Source: Polyangiaceae bacterium UTPRO1
GTDB lineage: Bacteria; Desulfobacterota; Binatia; UTPRO1
DNA: 64,000 bases
NCBI GenBank assembly: GCA_002050235.1
Contig: MWST01000024.1
Coordinates: 33,395 to 97,394 of the forward strand
Direction: 5' to 3'
The notes under the pieces are model-generated. The model was not told where the DNA came from and did not search any database. It saw only the letters and a program-made list of their open reading frames with translations. Within the stretch, counting starts at the first letter, position 1. Every line of letters begins with the position of its first letter. Shown in pieces: positions 1 through 8,460 of the stretch. The position numbers were made by a program, and so were the translations under genes.

Positions 1-879
1 CGGTCCGCCGCCGCCGTGCGGCGTCGAGAAGGTCTTGTGGAGGTTGAACTGCAGGACGTCCGCCCCCATGTCGCCCGGCTTGGCGACGCCGAGCAGCGCA
101 TTCATGTTGGCACCGTCGCAATAGAGGAGCGCTCCTGCCGCGTGCACCGCCTCGGCGATCGCCTGGATGTCGCGTTCGAAGAGCCCGATGGTGTTCGGAT
201 TGGTCACCATCATCGCCGCGACGTCGGGTCCGAGATGCTCCCGCACCGTTGCTACCTCGAGGATGCCGGCCTGGTTCGCCGGCAGCTCCGTGACCGTGTA
301 GCCGCAGAGCGCCGCGCTAGCGGGATTGGTGCCGTGCGCGCTCGCCGGGATGAGGACGCGGTTGCGGGGATCGCCGCGATCCTCGTGGTACGCACGCACC
401 ATCTTCATACCGGTGAGCTCGCCGTGCGCGCCGGCCGCCGGCTGCAGGCTGATCGCGGGAAGGCCGCTTACGGTGCGGAGGAAGTCGGCGAGGCGGTCCA
501 TGAGCTCGAGCGTGCCCTGCGCCCAGGCGTCGGGGAGCAGCGGATGGAGATCGGCGAATCCGGGCGCGCGCACGAGGGCCTCGTTGACGAGCGGATTGTA
601 CTTCATGGTGCACGAGCCGAGCGGATAGAGGGTCGTCGCCGCGCTCAGGTTCCACTGCGAGAGCCGGGTGAAGTGGCGGACGACGTCGAGTTCGCTCACT
701 TCGGGGAGTCCGACGAGCCCGTCGTCGCGGCGGAGCGCGGCCGGCAGCACCGCGTCGGGCGCGGGGCCGCCGACCTCGTGCGGGTCGCAGTCCGCTCCCG
801 TGCGGCCGGGAGTACTGCGTTCGAAAATGAGCGGCTCGGGCAAGAGCCCGCCGCGGAGGACGCCCGCCGGCAGACTCAC
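1..879 (-). CDS. gcvPB: glycine dehydrogenase (decarboxylating) subunit 2, partial
   Basis: P-protein subunit 2 of the glycine cleavage system, the PLP-bearing half that decarboxylates glycine and passes the aminomethyl group to the H-protein lipoyl arm. The visible 293 codons start at a GTG that overlaps the gcvPA stop (GTGA at 876-879). They carry the typical YPLGSCTMKYNP segment and, at the window edge, LHKTFSTPHGGGGP, whose Lys (about residue 282) is the PLP Schiff-base lysine of the family. The 3' end lies outside the window; full-length proteins are about 480-500 residues, so roughly 200 are missing. It is the last visible gene of folD-gcvT-gcvH-gcvPA-gcvPB. Confidence 0.96.
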   Translation of the reverse strand, partial: MSLPAGVLRGGLLPEPLIFERSTPGRTGADCDPHEVGGPAPDAVLPAALRRDDGLVGLPEVSELDVVRHFTRLSQWNLSAATTLYPLGSCTMKYNPLVNEALVRAPGFADLHPLLPDAWAQGTLELMDRLADFLRTVSGLPAISLQPAAGAHGELTGMKMVRAYHEDRGDPRNRVLIPASAHGTNPASAALCGYTVTELPANQAGILEVATVREHLGPDVAAMMVTNPNTIGLFERDIQAIAEAVHAAGALLYCDGANMNALLGVAKPGDMGADVLQFNLHKTFSTPHGGGGP

Positions 880-2243
880 GAGTGCCCCTCCGTTCGGGAT
901 GCGGCGGGCGGAAGATCGTTCGCGAGCGCCGCGGCCAGGCGTTCCATGGCCGCCGCGTCGTGGAGCTCGGTCGCGCAGAGGAGGAGCGCGTCCTCGAGCT
1001 CCGGATACCAGTCGCCGAGCGGCAGCCCGGCGACGACCCCCGCAGCGAGCGCGCGCTGCCAGCGGCGGCGGGCACCGTCGATGCTCAGCACGAACTCGTT
1101 GAAGTACGGACCCGAGAAGCGCAGGGTTCCGATCCCGCGCAGACGCTCCGCGAGCGCGTGCGCGCCCCGCAAGTTGCGCTCGGCGACGTTCGCGAGCCCG
1201 CGGCGGCCGAGGAGCGATAGATAGACGACGACCTGGACCGCGCAGAGCCCCTGGTTGGTGCAGATGTTCGAGGTCGCGCGCTCGCGGCGAATGTGCTGCT
1301 CGCGGGTGGCGAGCGTGAGGACGTAGCCGCGCTCCCCGCGCGCGTCGACGGTCTCGCCGACGAGGCGGCCCGGAAGGCTGCGGACGAAGCGTTCGCGGCT
1401 GGCGAAGAGTCCCAGACCGGGACCACCGTATGCGAGCGGGAGTCCGAGGCTCTGGCCCTCGGCGATCGCGATGTCGACGCCCGCTGCGCCCGGTGTCCGT
1501 AGAGCGGCGAGCGCCAGCGCCTCGCCGGTCGCGCTCACCAGCAGACAGTCCTCGGCGTGCGCGGCGGCGGCGGCGCGGGTCAGATCCTCCACGACGCCGA
1601 ACACGTTGGGATAGCCGAGCACCAGGCACGACGCCCGGCGCAGGAGCTCGGCCGCCGGCAGCACCGTCCTACCGTCGGCTCCGTAGGGCACCTCGACGCT
1701 CTCGATGTCCGCGATGCCGGTGAGATAGGTAGCGATCACCTCACGGTAGTGCGGGTGGAGGGCTCGGGCGAGCAGCACGAGGGGTCGGTTCGGACGCAGG
1801 CGCTGCGTCATGAGTACCGCTTCGGCGGCGGCGGTGGCGCCGTCGTACATGCCGGCGTTCGCGACCTCCATGCCGGTGAGCGCGGCGACGGCCGACTGGA
1901 ACTCGAAGGTCGCCTGTAGCGTCCCTTGGCTCACCTCGGGCTGGTAGGGCGTGTACGCAGTCGCGAACTCGGCGCGTCCCGCCAGCTGCTCGACCGCTGC
2001 CGGGATGAAGTGCGGGTAGGCGCCGGCCCCGAGGAACGTCAGCGCCTCGGTACGGTTCCGTGCCGCCAGCGACGCCAACTCGGTGCGCAGAGCGCGCTCG
2101 TCGATCCCTCGCGGCAGGCTAGCGAGGCTGGCACGCTGCCGCAGCCCCTCTGGCACGTGGGCCAGGAGCGCGTCGACGCTCGCGGCGCCGACAGCGCGCA
2201 GCATGACGTCGATCTCGGCTGCGGTATGGGGCGTGTAGCGCAC
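876..2243 (-). CDS. gcvPA: glycine dehydrogenase (decarboxylating) subunit 1
   Basis: N-terminal half of the split P-protein, 455 residues, the usual size for GcvPA. It forms an alpha2-beta2 decarboxylase with GcvPB; as expected for subunit 1 it lacks the PLP lysine. Recognisable family segments are YTPHTAAEID at the N-terminus, FLGAGAYPHFIPA near residue 70, AYTPYQPEVSQGTLQ near 95, and EGQSLGLPLAYGGPGLG near 265. The next gene starts inside its stop codon (GTGA), implying coupled translation and 1:1 subunit synthesis. It lies 10 nt after gcvH. The gene order is normal for bacteria with a two-subunit P-protein. Confidence 0.97.
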   Translation of the reverse strand: MRYTPHTAAEIDVMLRAVGAASVDALLAHVPEGLRQRASLASLPRGIDERALRTELASLAARNRTEALTFLGAGAYPHFIPAAVEQLAGRAEFATAYTPYQPEVSQGTLQATFEFQSAVAALTGMEVANAGMYDGATAAAEAVLMTQRLRPNRPLVLLARALHPHYREVIATYLTGIADIESVEVPYGADGRTVLPAAELLRRASCLVLGYPNVFGVVEDLTRAAAAAHAEDCLLVSATGEALALAALRTPGAAGVDIAIAEGQSLGLPLAYGGPGLGLFASRERFVRSLPGRLVGETVDARGERGYVLTLATREQHIRRERATSNICTNQGLCAVQVVVYLSLLGRRGLANVAERNLRGAHALAERLRGIGTLRFSGPYFNEFVLSIDGARRRWQRALAAGVVAGLPLGDWYPELEDALLLCATELHDAAAMERLAAALANDLPPAASRTEGHS

Positions 2244-2252
2244 GGAGGCAGG

Positions 2253-2642
2253 CTAGGCCTTACCGCCGGCGAGGAAGTCGCGATACTGCGCCGCCGTCAT
2301 GAGACCGTCGAGCTCTCCCGGGTCCGCGACCGCGACTTTAACCAACCATCCGGCGCCGTAGGGATCCTCGTTGATGGTCTCGGGCTTGTCGGCGAGCGCT
2401 CCGTTGACCGCCGTCACCGTGCCGCCGATGGGAGCGTAGACGTCGCTCACCGCCTTCACCGACTCGACGACACCGAGAGTCGCCGCCTTGGCGAGCTCGG
2501 CGCCGATCGCGGGGAGCTCGACGAAGACGATGTCGCCGAGCTCCTCCTGCGCGTGGTCGGTTATGCCTATGGTCGCTACGCCGTCGTCGACGAGCACCCA
2601 CTCGTGCTCTTCCGAATATCGCAATGTCTCCGGTATCTGCAT
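2253..2642 (-). CDS. gcvH: glycine cleavage system H protein
   Basis: Lipoyl carrier protein (129 residues, normal for GcvH) that shuttles the methylamine group between the P, T and L proteins. The lipoylation site is the Lys in ESVKAVSD at about residue 63, and the N-terminus has the usual RYSEEHEW. The ATG at 2640-2642 shares one base with the gcvT stop (TGATG) and has an AAGGAG ribosome site about 8 nt upstream. A TTG one codon earlier is possible but less likely. No dihydrolipoamide dehydrogenase gene is visible, so the L-protein must be encoded elsewhere. Confidence 0.97.
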   Translation of the reverse strand: MQIPETLRYSEEHEWVLVDDGVATIGITDHAQEELGDIVFVELPAIGAELAKAATLGVVESVKAVSDVYAPIGGTVTAVNGALADKPETINEDPYGAGWLVKVAVADPGELDGLMTAAQYRDFLAGGKA

Positions 2643-3910
2643 CAACTCTCTCCTTCTCGCGGGGCGCCTGGGGCGGCGGCGGTATCGCCGGCCGCCGCCG
2701 CGGGGGCGTCGGCCGCCGCCCCGACGCGGGGTTCGCCGCCGCCGGGCGCGGGCGCCGCCTCCCCTTCGGGCTGCGCCTCGGGCGCTGCCGGCTCGGCCGG
2801 GCGCGGCCGGCGATAGAACGGCGTCGCTACGATCTCGGCCGGGATGCTGCGGCCGCGCACGTCGACGGCGAGCATGGTGCCTGGATTCGCGAGCGCCGCC
2901 GACACGTACGCGAGGGCGACCGCACGGCCGAGCGTCGGCGACATCGTACCGCTGGTCACGATCCCGACCGCGGCGCCCTCGAACGAGACGCGATAGCCGC
3001 GGCGGGCGATTCCGGGTCCGCGCATCTCCAGCCCCACGAGGCGCCGTGGCGAGCCCTGCTCCCGCTCGCGGCGCAGCGCCGCGCGACCGATGAAGTCCTC
3101 GCCGTCGAGCCGCACCCAGCGCTGCAATCCCGCGGCGAGCGGCGAGGTCTGGTCGTCGAGCTCGTGGCCATAGAGTGGGAAGCCGGCTTCCAGGCGCAGG
3201 GTGTCGCGCGCTCCGAGCCCGACCGGCTCGAGCCCGACCGGCGCTCCGGCGCCGAGCAGCGCCCCCCAGAGGTCGACGACGCGCGCCGCGTCGACGTAGA
3301 GCTCGAAGCCGTCCTCGCCGGTATATCCTGTCCGCGATACGAACGCCGGCATGCCGGCGACCTCGCCGCGCGCGAAGCGGAAGCTCCGCAGGTCGCTGAG
3401 CGGGAGCGAGGTCAGTCGGGCGAGGATGTCAGCAGCGGCGGGACCCTGCAGCGCCAGCGACGCGGTGGCGGCGCTGCGATCGACCACGGCTGCGGCGCCG
3501 GCATGCTCTTCGATCCAGGCGAGGCCCTTGGCGATGTTGGCGGCGTTGACGCAGAAGAAGTAGCGTTGGTCGTCGACGCGGTAGAGGGTGACGTCGTCGA
3601 CGATGCCGCCGTCCTCGCGACAGAGCAGCGTGTACTGGACGTGACCGTTGCCGAGACGGCGCACGTCGTTGGTAGTGAGGCGCTGGCAGGCAGCCGCCGC
3701 CTGCGGACCGATGAGCTCGATCTCGCCCATGTGGCTCACGTCGAAAAGCCCGGCGGCGGCGCGCACGGCACGGTGCTCGTCCACGATGCCGCGGTACGAG
3801 AGCGGCATCTCCCAGCCGCCGAACTCGACGAGCTTGGCGCCGAGCGCGCGGTGCTGTTCGCTGAGGGGCGTGCGCGCGAGCCCGGCCGGAGGCGCGGAGG
3901 TGTCGTTCAT
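2642..3910 (-). CDS. gcvT: glycine cleavage system T protein (aminomethyltransferase) with Ala/Pro-rich tail
   Basis: Tetrahydrofolate-dependent aminomethyltransferase that releases ammonia and makes 5,10-methylene-THF. The chosen ATG at 3908-3910 overlaps the folD stop (ATGA). Family signatures include [20 protein letters not shown], and [14 protein letters not shown] near residue 190. The core ends near residue 365, as in other GcvT. The remaining roughly 55 residues are low-complexity Ala, Pro, Glu and Gly, which is not typical of the family and looks disordered. The reading frame stays open through this tail into the gcvH junction. The product feeds the neighbouring FolD. Confidence 0.95.
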   Translation of the reverse strand: MNDTSAPPAGLARTPLSEQHRALGAKLVEFGGWEMPLSYRGIVDEHRAVRAAAGLFDVSHMGEIELIGPQAAAACQRLTTNDVRRLGNGHVQYTLLCREDGGIVDDVTLYRVDDQRYFFCVNAANIAKGLAWIEEHAGAAAVVDRSAATASLALQGPAAADILARLTSLPLSDLRSFRFARGEVAGMPAFVSRTGYTGEDGFELYVDAARVVDLWGALLGAGAPVGLEPVGLGARDTLRLEAGFPLYGHELDDQTSPLAAGLQRWVRLDGEDFIGRAALRREREQGSPRRLVGLEMRGPGIARRGYRVSFEGAAVGIVTSGTMSPTLGRAVALAYVSAALANPGTMLAVDVRGRSIPAEIVATPFYRRPRPAEPAAPEAQPEGEAAPAPGGGEPRVGAAADAPAAAAGDTAAAPGAPREGES

Positions 3911-4764
3911 GCAGCCTCCCGTGTCGCCGCCGCTGCGGCCGCGGCCGTGTTGGCGAGCAGCATCGCCACCGTCATCGGCCCGACTCCGCCCGGAACCGGC
4001 GTTATCCACGCTGCCCGGGCGCGCGCGGACGCGAACTCGACGTCTCCGACGAGGCCGCCTCCCGGCAGTCGATTGATGCCGACGTCGATCACGATCGCTC
4101 CTTCCTTGATCCAGTCGCCGCGGACGAGCTCCGGGTGGCCCACCGCCGCGACCACGACGTCGGCATCGCCCACCGTGGCCGCTAGATCACGCGTGCGCGA
4201 GTGGCACATGGTGACGGTCGCATGCTGCTCCAGTAGCAGGAGCGCCACCGGCTTGCCGACGAGGAGGCTGCGGCCGAGCACCACGGCGCGGGCGCCGGCG
4301 AGATCACGGCCGGTCTCGCGCAGCAGGCGCATGATGCCGAGCGGCGTGCACGGCCGCAGCCCGGGGCGGCCGGCGAGGAGGCGGCCCTGGCTGATCGCCG
4401 TCAGGCCATCGACGTCCTTCCCGGGCGCGATCGCCTCGATCACCGCGTCGGCGTCGATGCCTGCCGGCAGCGGCAGCTGCACGAGGATGCCGTGGACGTC
4501 GCTGCGGGCGCCGAGCTCGCGCACGCGGGCCACGAGATCGGCCGTGCGCGTGTCGGCCGGCAGGCGTTCGCCGAGCGACCGGATCCCTACCTGCGCGCAG
4601 GCGCGTTCTTTGGAGCCGATGTACACCCGCGAGGCGGGATCGTCGCCGACGAGCACCGTCGCCAGACCGGGGACCACACCGCGCGCGCGCAGCGCCGCCA
4701 CCGCTCGGGCCACCTCCGCCTGCACCGCCTGCGCCACCAGCTTGCCGTCGAGGATCGTGCTCAT
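3907..4764 (-). CDS. folD: bifunctional methylenetetrahydrofolate dehydrogenase / methenyltetrahydrofolate cyclohydrolase
   Basis: FolD (285 residues, usual length) interconverts 5,10-methylene-THF, methenyl-THF and 10-formyl-THF with NADP. Visible signatures are [14 protein letters not shown] with the catalytic Lys, the substrate segment [15 protein letters not shown], the Rossmann segment [17 protein letters not shown] and C-terminal [15 protein letters not shown]. The ATG at 4762-4764 has an AGGAG ribosome site 5-9 nt upstream. A much longer open frame continues upstream, but it is only the antisense of the alanine dehydrogenase gene. First gene of the one-carbon operon: it handles the methylene-THF made by GcvT. 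Confidence 0.97.
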   Translation of the reverse strand: MSTILDGKLVAQAVQAEVARAVAALRARGVVPGLATVLVGDDPASRVYIGSKERACAQVGIRSLGERLPADTRTADLVARVRELGARSDVHGILVQLPLPAGIDADAVIEAIAPGKDVDGLTAISQGRLLAGRPGLRPCTPLGIMRLLRETGRDLAGARAVVLGRSLLVGKPVALLLLEQHATVTMCHSRTRDLAATVGDADVVVAAVGHPELVRGDWIKEGAIVIDVGINRLPGGGLVGDVEFASARARAAWITPVPGGVGPMTVAMLLANTAAAAAAATREAA

Positions 4765-4795
4765 GGTCTCCTGGGGAGCGATCGACCCGCGTCGG

Positions 4796-4842
4796 TATAT
4801 ATGCGGTGGTGGCTTTGTAAAGCCGCACGTCGCGCGTAGAAT
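4796..4842. promoter_or_regulatory. divergent folD / alanine dehydrogenase promoter region
   Basis: The 84-nt gap between folD and the alanine dehydrogenase gene holds an AT-rich patch that stands out in this DNA. On the plus strand TTGTAA (4815-4820), 16 nt and TAGAAT (4837-4842) make a plausible -35/-10 pair. Its start site would fall at or next to the GTG at 4849, suggesting a leaderless transcript. On the minus strand TTTACA and a TATATA run (4796-4801) could serve folD. The self-complementary GGCTTT/AAAGCC pair at 4811-4824 lies between them. Inferred by eye only. Confidence 0.45.
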
Positions 4843-4848
4843 CCGCGC

Positions 4849-5943
4849 GTGCGCATCGGCGTGCCGCGCGAGATCAAGGCCGAGGAACGCCGCGTCGCGC
4901 TGACGCCGACCGGCGTCGCCGCGCTGCACGCGCACGGACACGCCGTCCTCGTGGAAGCCGGCGCCGGTTGCGGCAGCGGCTTCGCCGACTAGGCCTACGC
5001 CGCCGCCGGCGCCGTCATCGCCGGCGCCGCGCGGGTCTGGGACGAGGCCGAGATGATCCTCAAGGTGAAGGAGCCGCTGCCGAGCGAGTACCGATATCTC
5101 CGCGCCGGGCTCGTCCTCTTCACCTATCTGCACCTCGCCGCCGACGAGGCGCTCACGCGGACGTTGATCGCACGGCGGGTGCGGGCCGTCGGCTACGAGA
5201 CGATCCAGCTCGACGACGGGAGCCTGCCCCTGCTGGCGCCCATGAGCGAGGTCGCCGGGCGGCTCGCGATCCAGGCCGGCGCCTGGTGCCTGCAGGCCAC
5301 CAACGGCGGGCGCGGCGTGCTGCTCTCCGGGGTCGCCGGCGTGCGACCCGGCAAGGTCGTCATCCTCGGCGCCGGGATCGCGGGCACCACCGCATGTCGC
5401 GCCGCCACCGGCCTCGGGGCTCGCGTCAGCATCCTCGACGTCAACTCGACGCGCCTGCGCTACGTGCACGACATCCTCGGCGGTCACGTCACCACCGTGA
5501 TGTCGAACCGCGCCACCGTCGAAGAAGAGGTGCGCCAGGCTGATCTCGTGGTCGGCACCGTGTTGATCCCCGGGGCCAAAGCGCCGAAGCTCCTGCCACG
5601 CTCCCTCGTCGCCGGCATGCGCGCGGGCTCCGCCTTCGTGGACGTCGCCATCGATCAAGGCGGCTGTGCCGAGACATCGCGGCCGACCTCGCACCGGGAG
5701 CCCATCTACGTCGATGAAGGAGTGGTGCACTACTGCGTGACCAACATGCCGGCCGCCGTCCCGCACACGGCGACGTACGCGCTCACCAACGCCACCCTCG
5801 CCTACGCGCTAGCTCTCGCCGACCGCGGCTTCACCGACGCCGTCGCCGCCGACCCGGCGCTGCATCGCGGGGTGAACGTCGCCGACGGCGAAGTGTGGCA
5901 TCCGGGCGTCGCCGCCGCCTTCGACCTGCCGCGGGTCTGCTGA
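4849..5943 (+). pseudogene. ald: alanine dehydrogenase interrupted by an in-frame TAG at codon 48
   Basis: Translation from the GTG at 4849 gives an alanine dehydrogenase N-terminus ([19 protein letters not shown], with substrate-binding Arg15). It then meets TAG at 4990-4992 in the same frame and continues without a shift to the normal C-terminus at 5943 (364 residues if read through). Homologues usually have Glu in this GFSDEEY-like segment, and GAG to TAG is a single base change. Downstream parts look intact: KVKEP near residue 74, FTYLHLA with the catalytic His, [16 protein letters not shown] (NAD-binding) and [14 protein letters not shown]. Restart at ATG 5053 would give a 296-residue protein lacking Arg15. 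A recent nonsense mutation, a sequencing error or readthrough are all possible. Confidence 0.85.
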
Positions 5944-5950
5944 ACGGGCG

Positions 5951-5966
5951 CGGCGCTTCAGCGCCG
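5951..5966. terminator. short hairpin between convergent ald and lipoprotein genes
   Basis: CGGCGC-TTCA-GCGCCG is a perfect 6-bp stem with a 4-nt loop, placed 8 nt after the ald stop and overlapping the last codons of the convergent lipoprotein gene. No T-tract follows on either strand, so any termination activity is uncertain. Confidence 0.35.
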
Positions 5967-6659
5967 ACCGCGGCGAGTGCGGGGCGCCGGGCCGAAGAGC
6001 GCCGCATGCAGGCGCTCCGCCATCTGCGCGGCGCCGATGCGCGCCAGCTCGCTCGCCCGCACCCACGTTCCCCTGGCGCGCACGAATCCCGGCAGGTTCC
6101 AGAGATTCTCGGACAGGGGCTGTTGCTGCTCCGCGTACTGCGCCTGCCAGAGCGCGAGCCCGTCGCTCGGGCGCACCAGTTCGGCGGCGAAGATCACGCG
6201 CGCCGGGCGCTTCGCCGCCAGCTCGGACCCGATCCGGTCCTCGAAGATCTGCACTTCGCCGCGCAGGACGGCGTCGGCGCGGAGCAGCGTGCCGACCGCG
6301 AGCGCCTCGCTCGGGGTCGGCGCCCGCACCTCGCCGTACAGCCGACGGAAGGCTTCCCCCACGGTCAGGTCGTCGATGATCTCCCAGTCTCCGTATGCCC
6401 GCATGGCCGCGGTCATCGCCCGCGTCACGGTTTCGCCGGGCGGCTCCGCAAGCCGCTCGGCGCCGGGCTCGCCGAGCGGATCGACGGCGAGCCCGGCCGT
6501 CGAGAACGGCATCACGGCGATACGGCGGATCTCGCCCTTGATGATCGGCGTCAGCGGGCGCGCCGCGATCGTCATCGGCAGCGGATTGCAGCCGGCGAGC
6601 GCCCACCACGCGCTCGCCAATACGACCAGCGCCCGGCCCATCGACCTCCGTCCCTGCAT
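5958..6659 (-). CDS. putative lipoprotein
   Basis: A 233-residue protein with a signal peptide and a good lipobox (WALAGC, Cys24), so probably membrane-anchored in the envelope. After the Cys come IRRIAVMPFSTAGLAVD, a stretch seen in envelope lipoproteins with a LpoB/CsgG/GNA1162-like N-terminal fold, then LRADAVLRGEVQIFEDRIG and a segment ending in RASELARIGAAQMAERLH. These weak resemblances suggest an outer-membrane-associated lipoprotein, but no function can be assigned. An alternative ATG lies six codons further in. It starts 13 nt after aspS and may be cotranscribed with the hisS-aspS pair. Confidence 0.7.
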   Translation of the reverse strand: MQGRRSMGRALVVLASAWWALAGCNPLPMTIAARPLTPIIKGEIRRIAVMPFSTAGLAVDPLGEPGAERLAEPPGETVTRAMTAAMRAYGDWEIIDDLTVGEAFRRLYGEVRAPTPSEALAVGTLLRADAVLRGEVQIFEDRIGSELAAKRPARVIFAAELVRPSDGLALWQAQYAEQQQPLSENLWNLPGFVRARGTWVRASELARIGAAQMAERLHAALFGPAPRTRRGRR

Positions 6660-6672
6660 CGTCCGCTCCTTC

Positions 6673-8460
6673 TCAGCGATCGAGCTTGATGCCGAGCTCG
6701 CGTAGTTGGCGGGCGTCGACCGTGCTCGGCGCCTCGGTCATGAGATCCATGGCCTTCTGGGTCTTCGGAAAGGCGATCACCTCGCGAATGGAGTCCTCGC
6801 CGGCCAGGAGCATGACGAGGCGGTCGAACCCGAAGGCGAGGCCGCCGTGCGGCGGAGCGCCCGAAGCGAGCGCCTCGAGGAGGAAGCCGAACTTGGCCTG
6901 CGCGTCCTCGGGCTGGATGCCGAGGACGCCGAACACCCGCTCCTGCACCGTCGCCTGATGGATGCGGACGCTGCCGCCGCCGATCTCGGTGCCGTTGAGC
7001 ACGAGGTCGTACGCCTGGGCCCGAACCGCCAGCGGCTCGCTCTCGAGCTTGCCGAGATCGTCCTCGACCGGCGCCGTGAAGGGGTGGTGCACGGCGACGT
7101 GTCGGCGCTCCCCCTCGTCGTAGTCGAAGAGGGGGAAATCCGTGACCCAGACCAGATCCTTGCGGCCGGCATCGATCAGGCCGAGCTTCGCCCCGAGCCG
7201 CAGCCGCAGCGCTGCGAGGGCGTCGTGGACGACGCGCGGCTTGTCGGCGACGAGCATGACGAGGTTGCCGCTAGCGAGAGCGGCGGCGGCAGTCAGGCGG
7301 GAGCGCTCGGCCTCGGAGAGGAATTTGACGATCGGCGACTGCCATCCGTCTTCGTTGATGCGGATCCACGCCAGGCCCTTGGCGCCGTAGACGGCGACGA
7401 ACCCGGTCAGGTCGTCGAGGTCCTTGCGCGAGAGCTGCGAGCCGTCGGGCACGACGATCGCCTTGACGGTGCCGCCTCTGGCCAGCGCATCGGCGAACAC
7501 CTTGAAGCCGGAGCCGGCGAACACGGCGGCGCAGTCGACGAGCTCGAGTCCGAAGCGGGTGTCGGGGCGGTCGCAACCGAAGCGCGCCATGGCCTCGGCG
7601 TAGCTCAGCACCGGCAGCGGCGACGCCGGCATCGCGACCTCCGCTTCCGCGAAGAGCTCGGCGACCAGGCCCTCCATCAGGCGGAAGATCGCAGGTCGGC
7701 CGAGAAACGACATCTCGAGATCGATCTGGGTGAACTCGGGCTGCCGGTCGGCGCGCAGGTCTTCGTCGCGAAAGCAGCGCGCGATCTGGTAGTAGCGGTC
7801 GACGCCCGCGACCATCAGGATCTGCTTGAAGAGCTGCGGCGACTGCGGCAACGCGAAGAACGTGCCGGGGTTGACGCGGCTCGGCACCAGGTAGTCGCGT
7901 GCGCCCTCGGGGGTGCTGCGCGTCAGCATCGGCGTCTCGACCTCGAGGAAGCCGTGCCGGTTAAGGTAGTCGCGCGTGCGCGCCGCCAGGCGATGCCGCA
8001 GCCACAGGTTGCGGAACATGCGCGGACGACGGAGGTCGAGGTAGCGGTAGCGCAGACGGACGGCCTCGGCGGTGTCGATGGCGTCGTCGACCGGGAACGG
8101 GCTCGGCCGCGCCGAGTTGAGCACCCGCAGCTCGTCGCCCACCACCTCGATGGCGCCGGTCGGGAGGTCGGGGTTCACCGTCTCGGGCGAGCGCGGCACG
8201 ACCGCGCCCCGCACCGCGATCACGAATTCGAGGCGAACGCCGGAGCCGGCCGCGTGCGCGAGCGCGCTGCGCTCGGGGTCGAGGACGACCTGCACGATGC
8301 CGGAGCGGTCGCGGAGGTCGATGAAGACGATCCCGCCGTGATCGCGGCGTCCGTGTACCCAGCCCATGACGGTGACGACGCGCCCCGCATCCTCCGCGCG
8401 CAGGGTGCCGGCATAGTCGCTGCGCTCCCATGTCCCGAGCGTTGCCAGCGCTTCACTCAT
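6673..8460 (-). CDS. aspS: aspartyl-tRNA synthetase
   Basis: Class II aminoacyl-tRNA synthetase charging tRNA-Asp (or Asp/Asn if non-discriminating). 595 residues, the bacterial length including the inserted GAD domain. N-terminal OB-fold anticodon domain contains VMGWVHGRRDHGG. Motif 2 region reads FRDEDLRADRQPEFTQIDLE and motif 3 GLAFGFDRLVMLL near the C-terminus. The ATG at 8458-8460 was preferred to an upstream ATG because MSEALATLGTW is the natural N-terminus; it overlaps the hisS stop by 8 nt, the common hisS-aspS arrangement. Whether it is discriminating cannot be read by eye. Confidence 0.97.
   Translation of the reverse strand: MSEALATLGTWERSDYAGTLRAEDAGRVVTVMGWVHGRRDHGGIVFIDLRDRSGIVQVVLDPERSALAHAAGSGVRLEFVIAVRGAVVPRSPETVNPDLPTGAIEVVGDELRVLNSARPSPFPVDDAIDTAEAVRLRYRYLDLRRPRMFRNLWLRHRLAARTRDYLNRHGFLEVETPMLTRSTPEGARDYLVPSRVNPGTFFALPQSPQLFKQILMVAGVDRYYQIARCFRDEDLRADRQPEFTQIDLEMSFLGRPAIFRLMEGLVAELFAEAEVAMPASPLPVLSYAEAMARFGCDRPDTRFGLELVDCAAVFAGSGFKVFADALARGGTVKAIVVPDGSQLSRKDLDDLTGFVAVYGAKGLAWIRINEDGWQSPIVKFLSEAERSRLTAAAALASGNLVMLVADKPRVVHDALAALRLRLGAKLGLIDAGRKDLVWVTDFPLFDYDEGERRHVAVHHPFTAPVEDDLGKLESEPLAVRAQAYDLVLNGTEIGGGSVRIHQATVQERVFGVLGIQPEDAQAKFGFLLEALASGAPPHGGLAFGFDRLVMLLAGEDSIREVIAFPKTQKAMDLMTEAPSTVDARQLRELGIKLDR

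Noticed and set aside
16..1224. 402-residue open frame on the plus strand opposite gcvPA/gcvPB
   Set aside because: It is antisense to two clearly conserved genes and its product is Arg/Ala-rich without recognisable motifs. Long shadow frames are expected in DNA this GC-rich.
4765..4848. glycine riboswitch upstream of the gcv operon
   Set aside because: The gap to the divergent gene is only 84 nt and shows no glycine-aptamer features.
3907..5766. 619-residue frame fusing folD to an upstream region
   Set aside because: The extra N-terminal 334 residues are the antisense of the alanine dehydrogenase gene; the folD start at 4764 has a good ribosome site.
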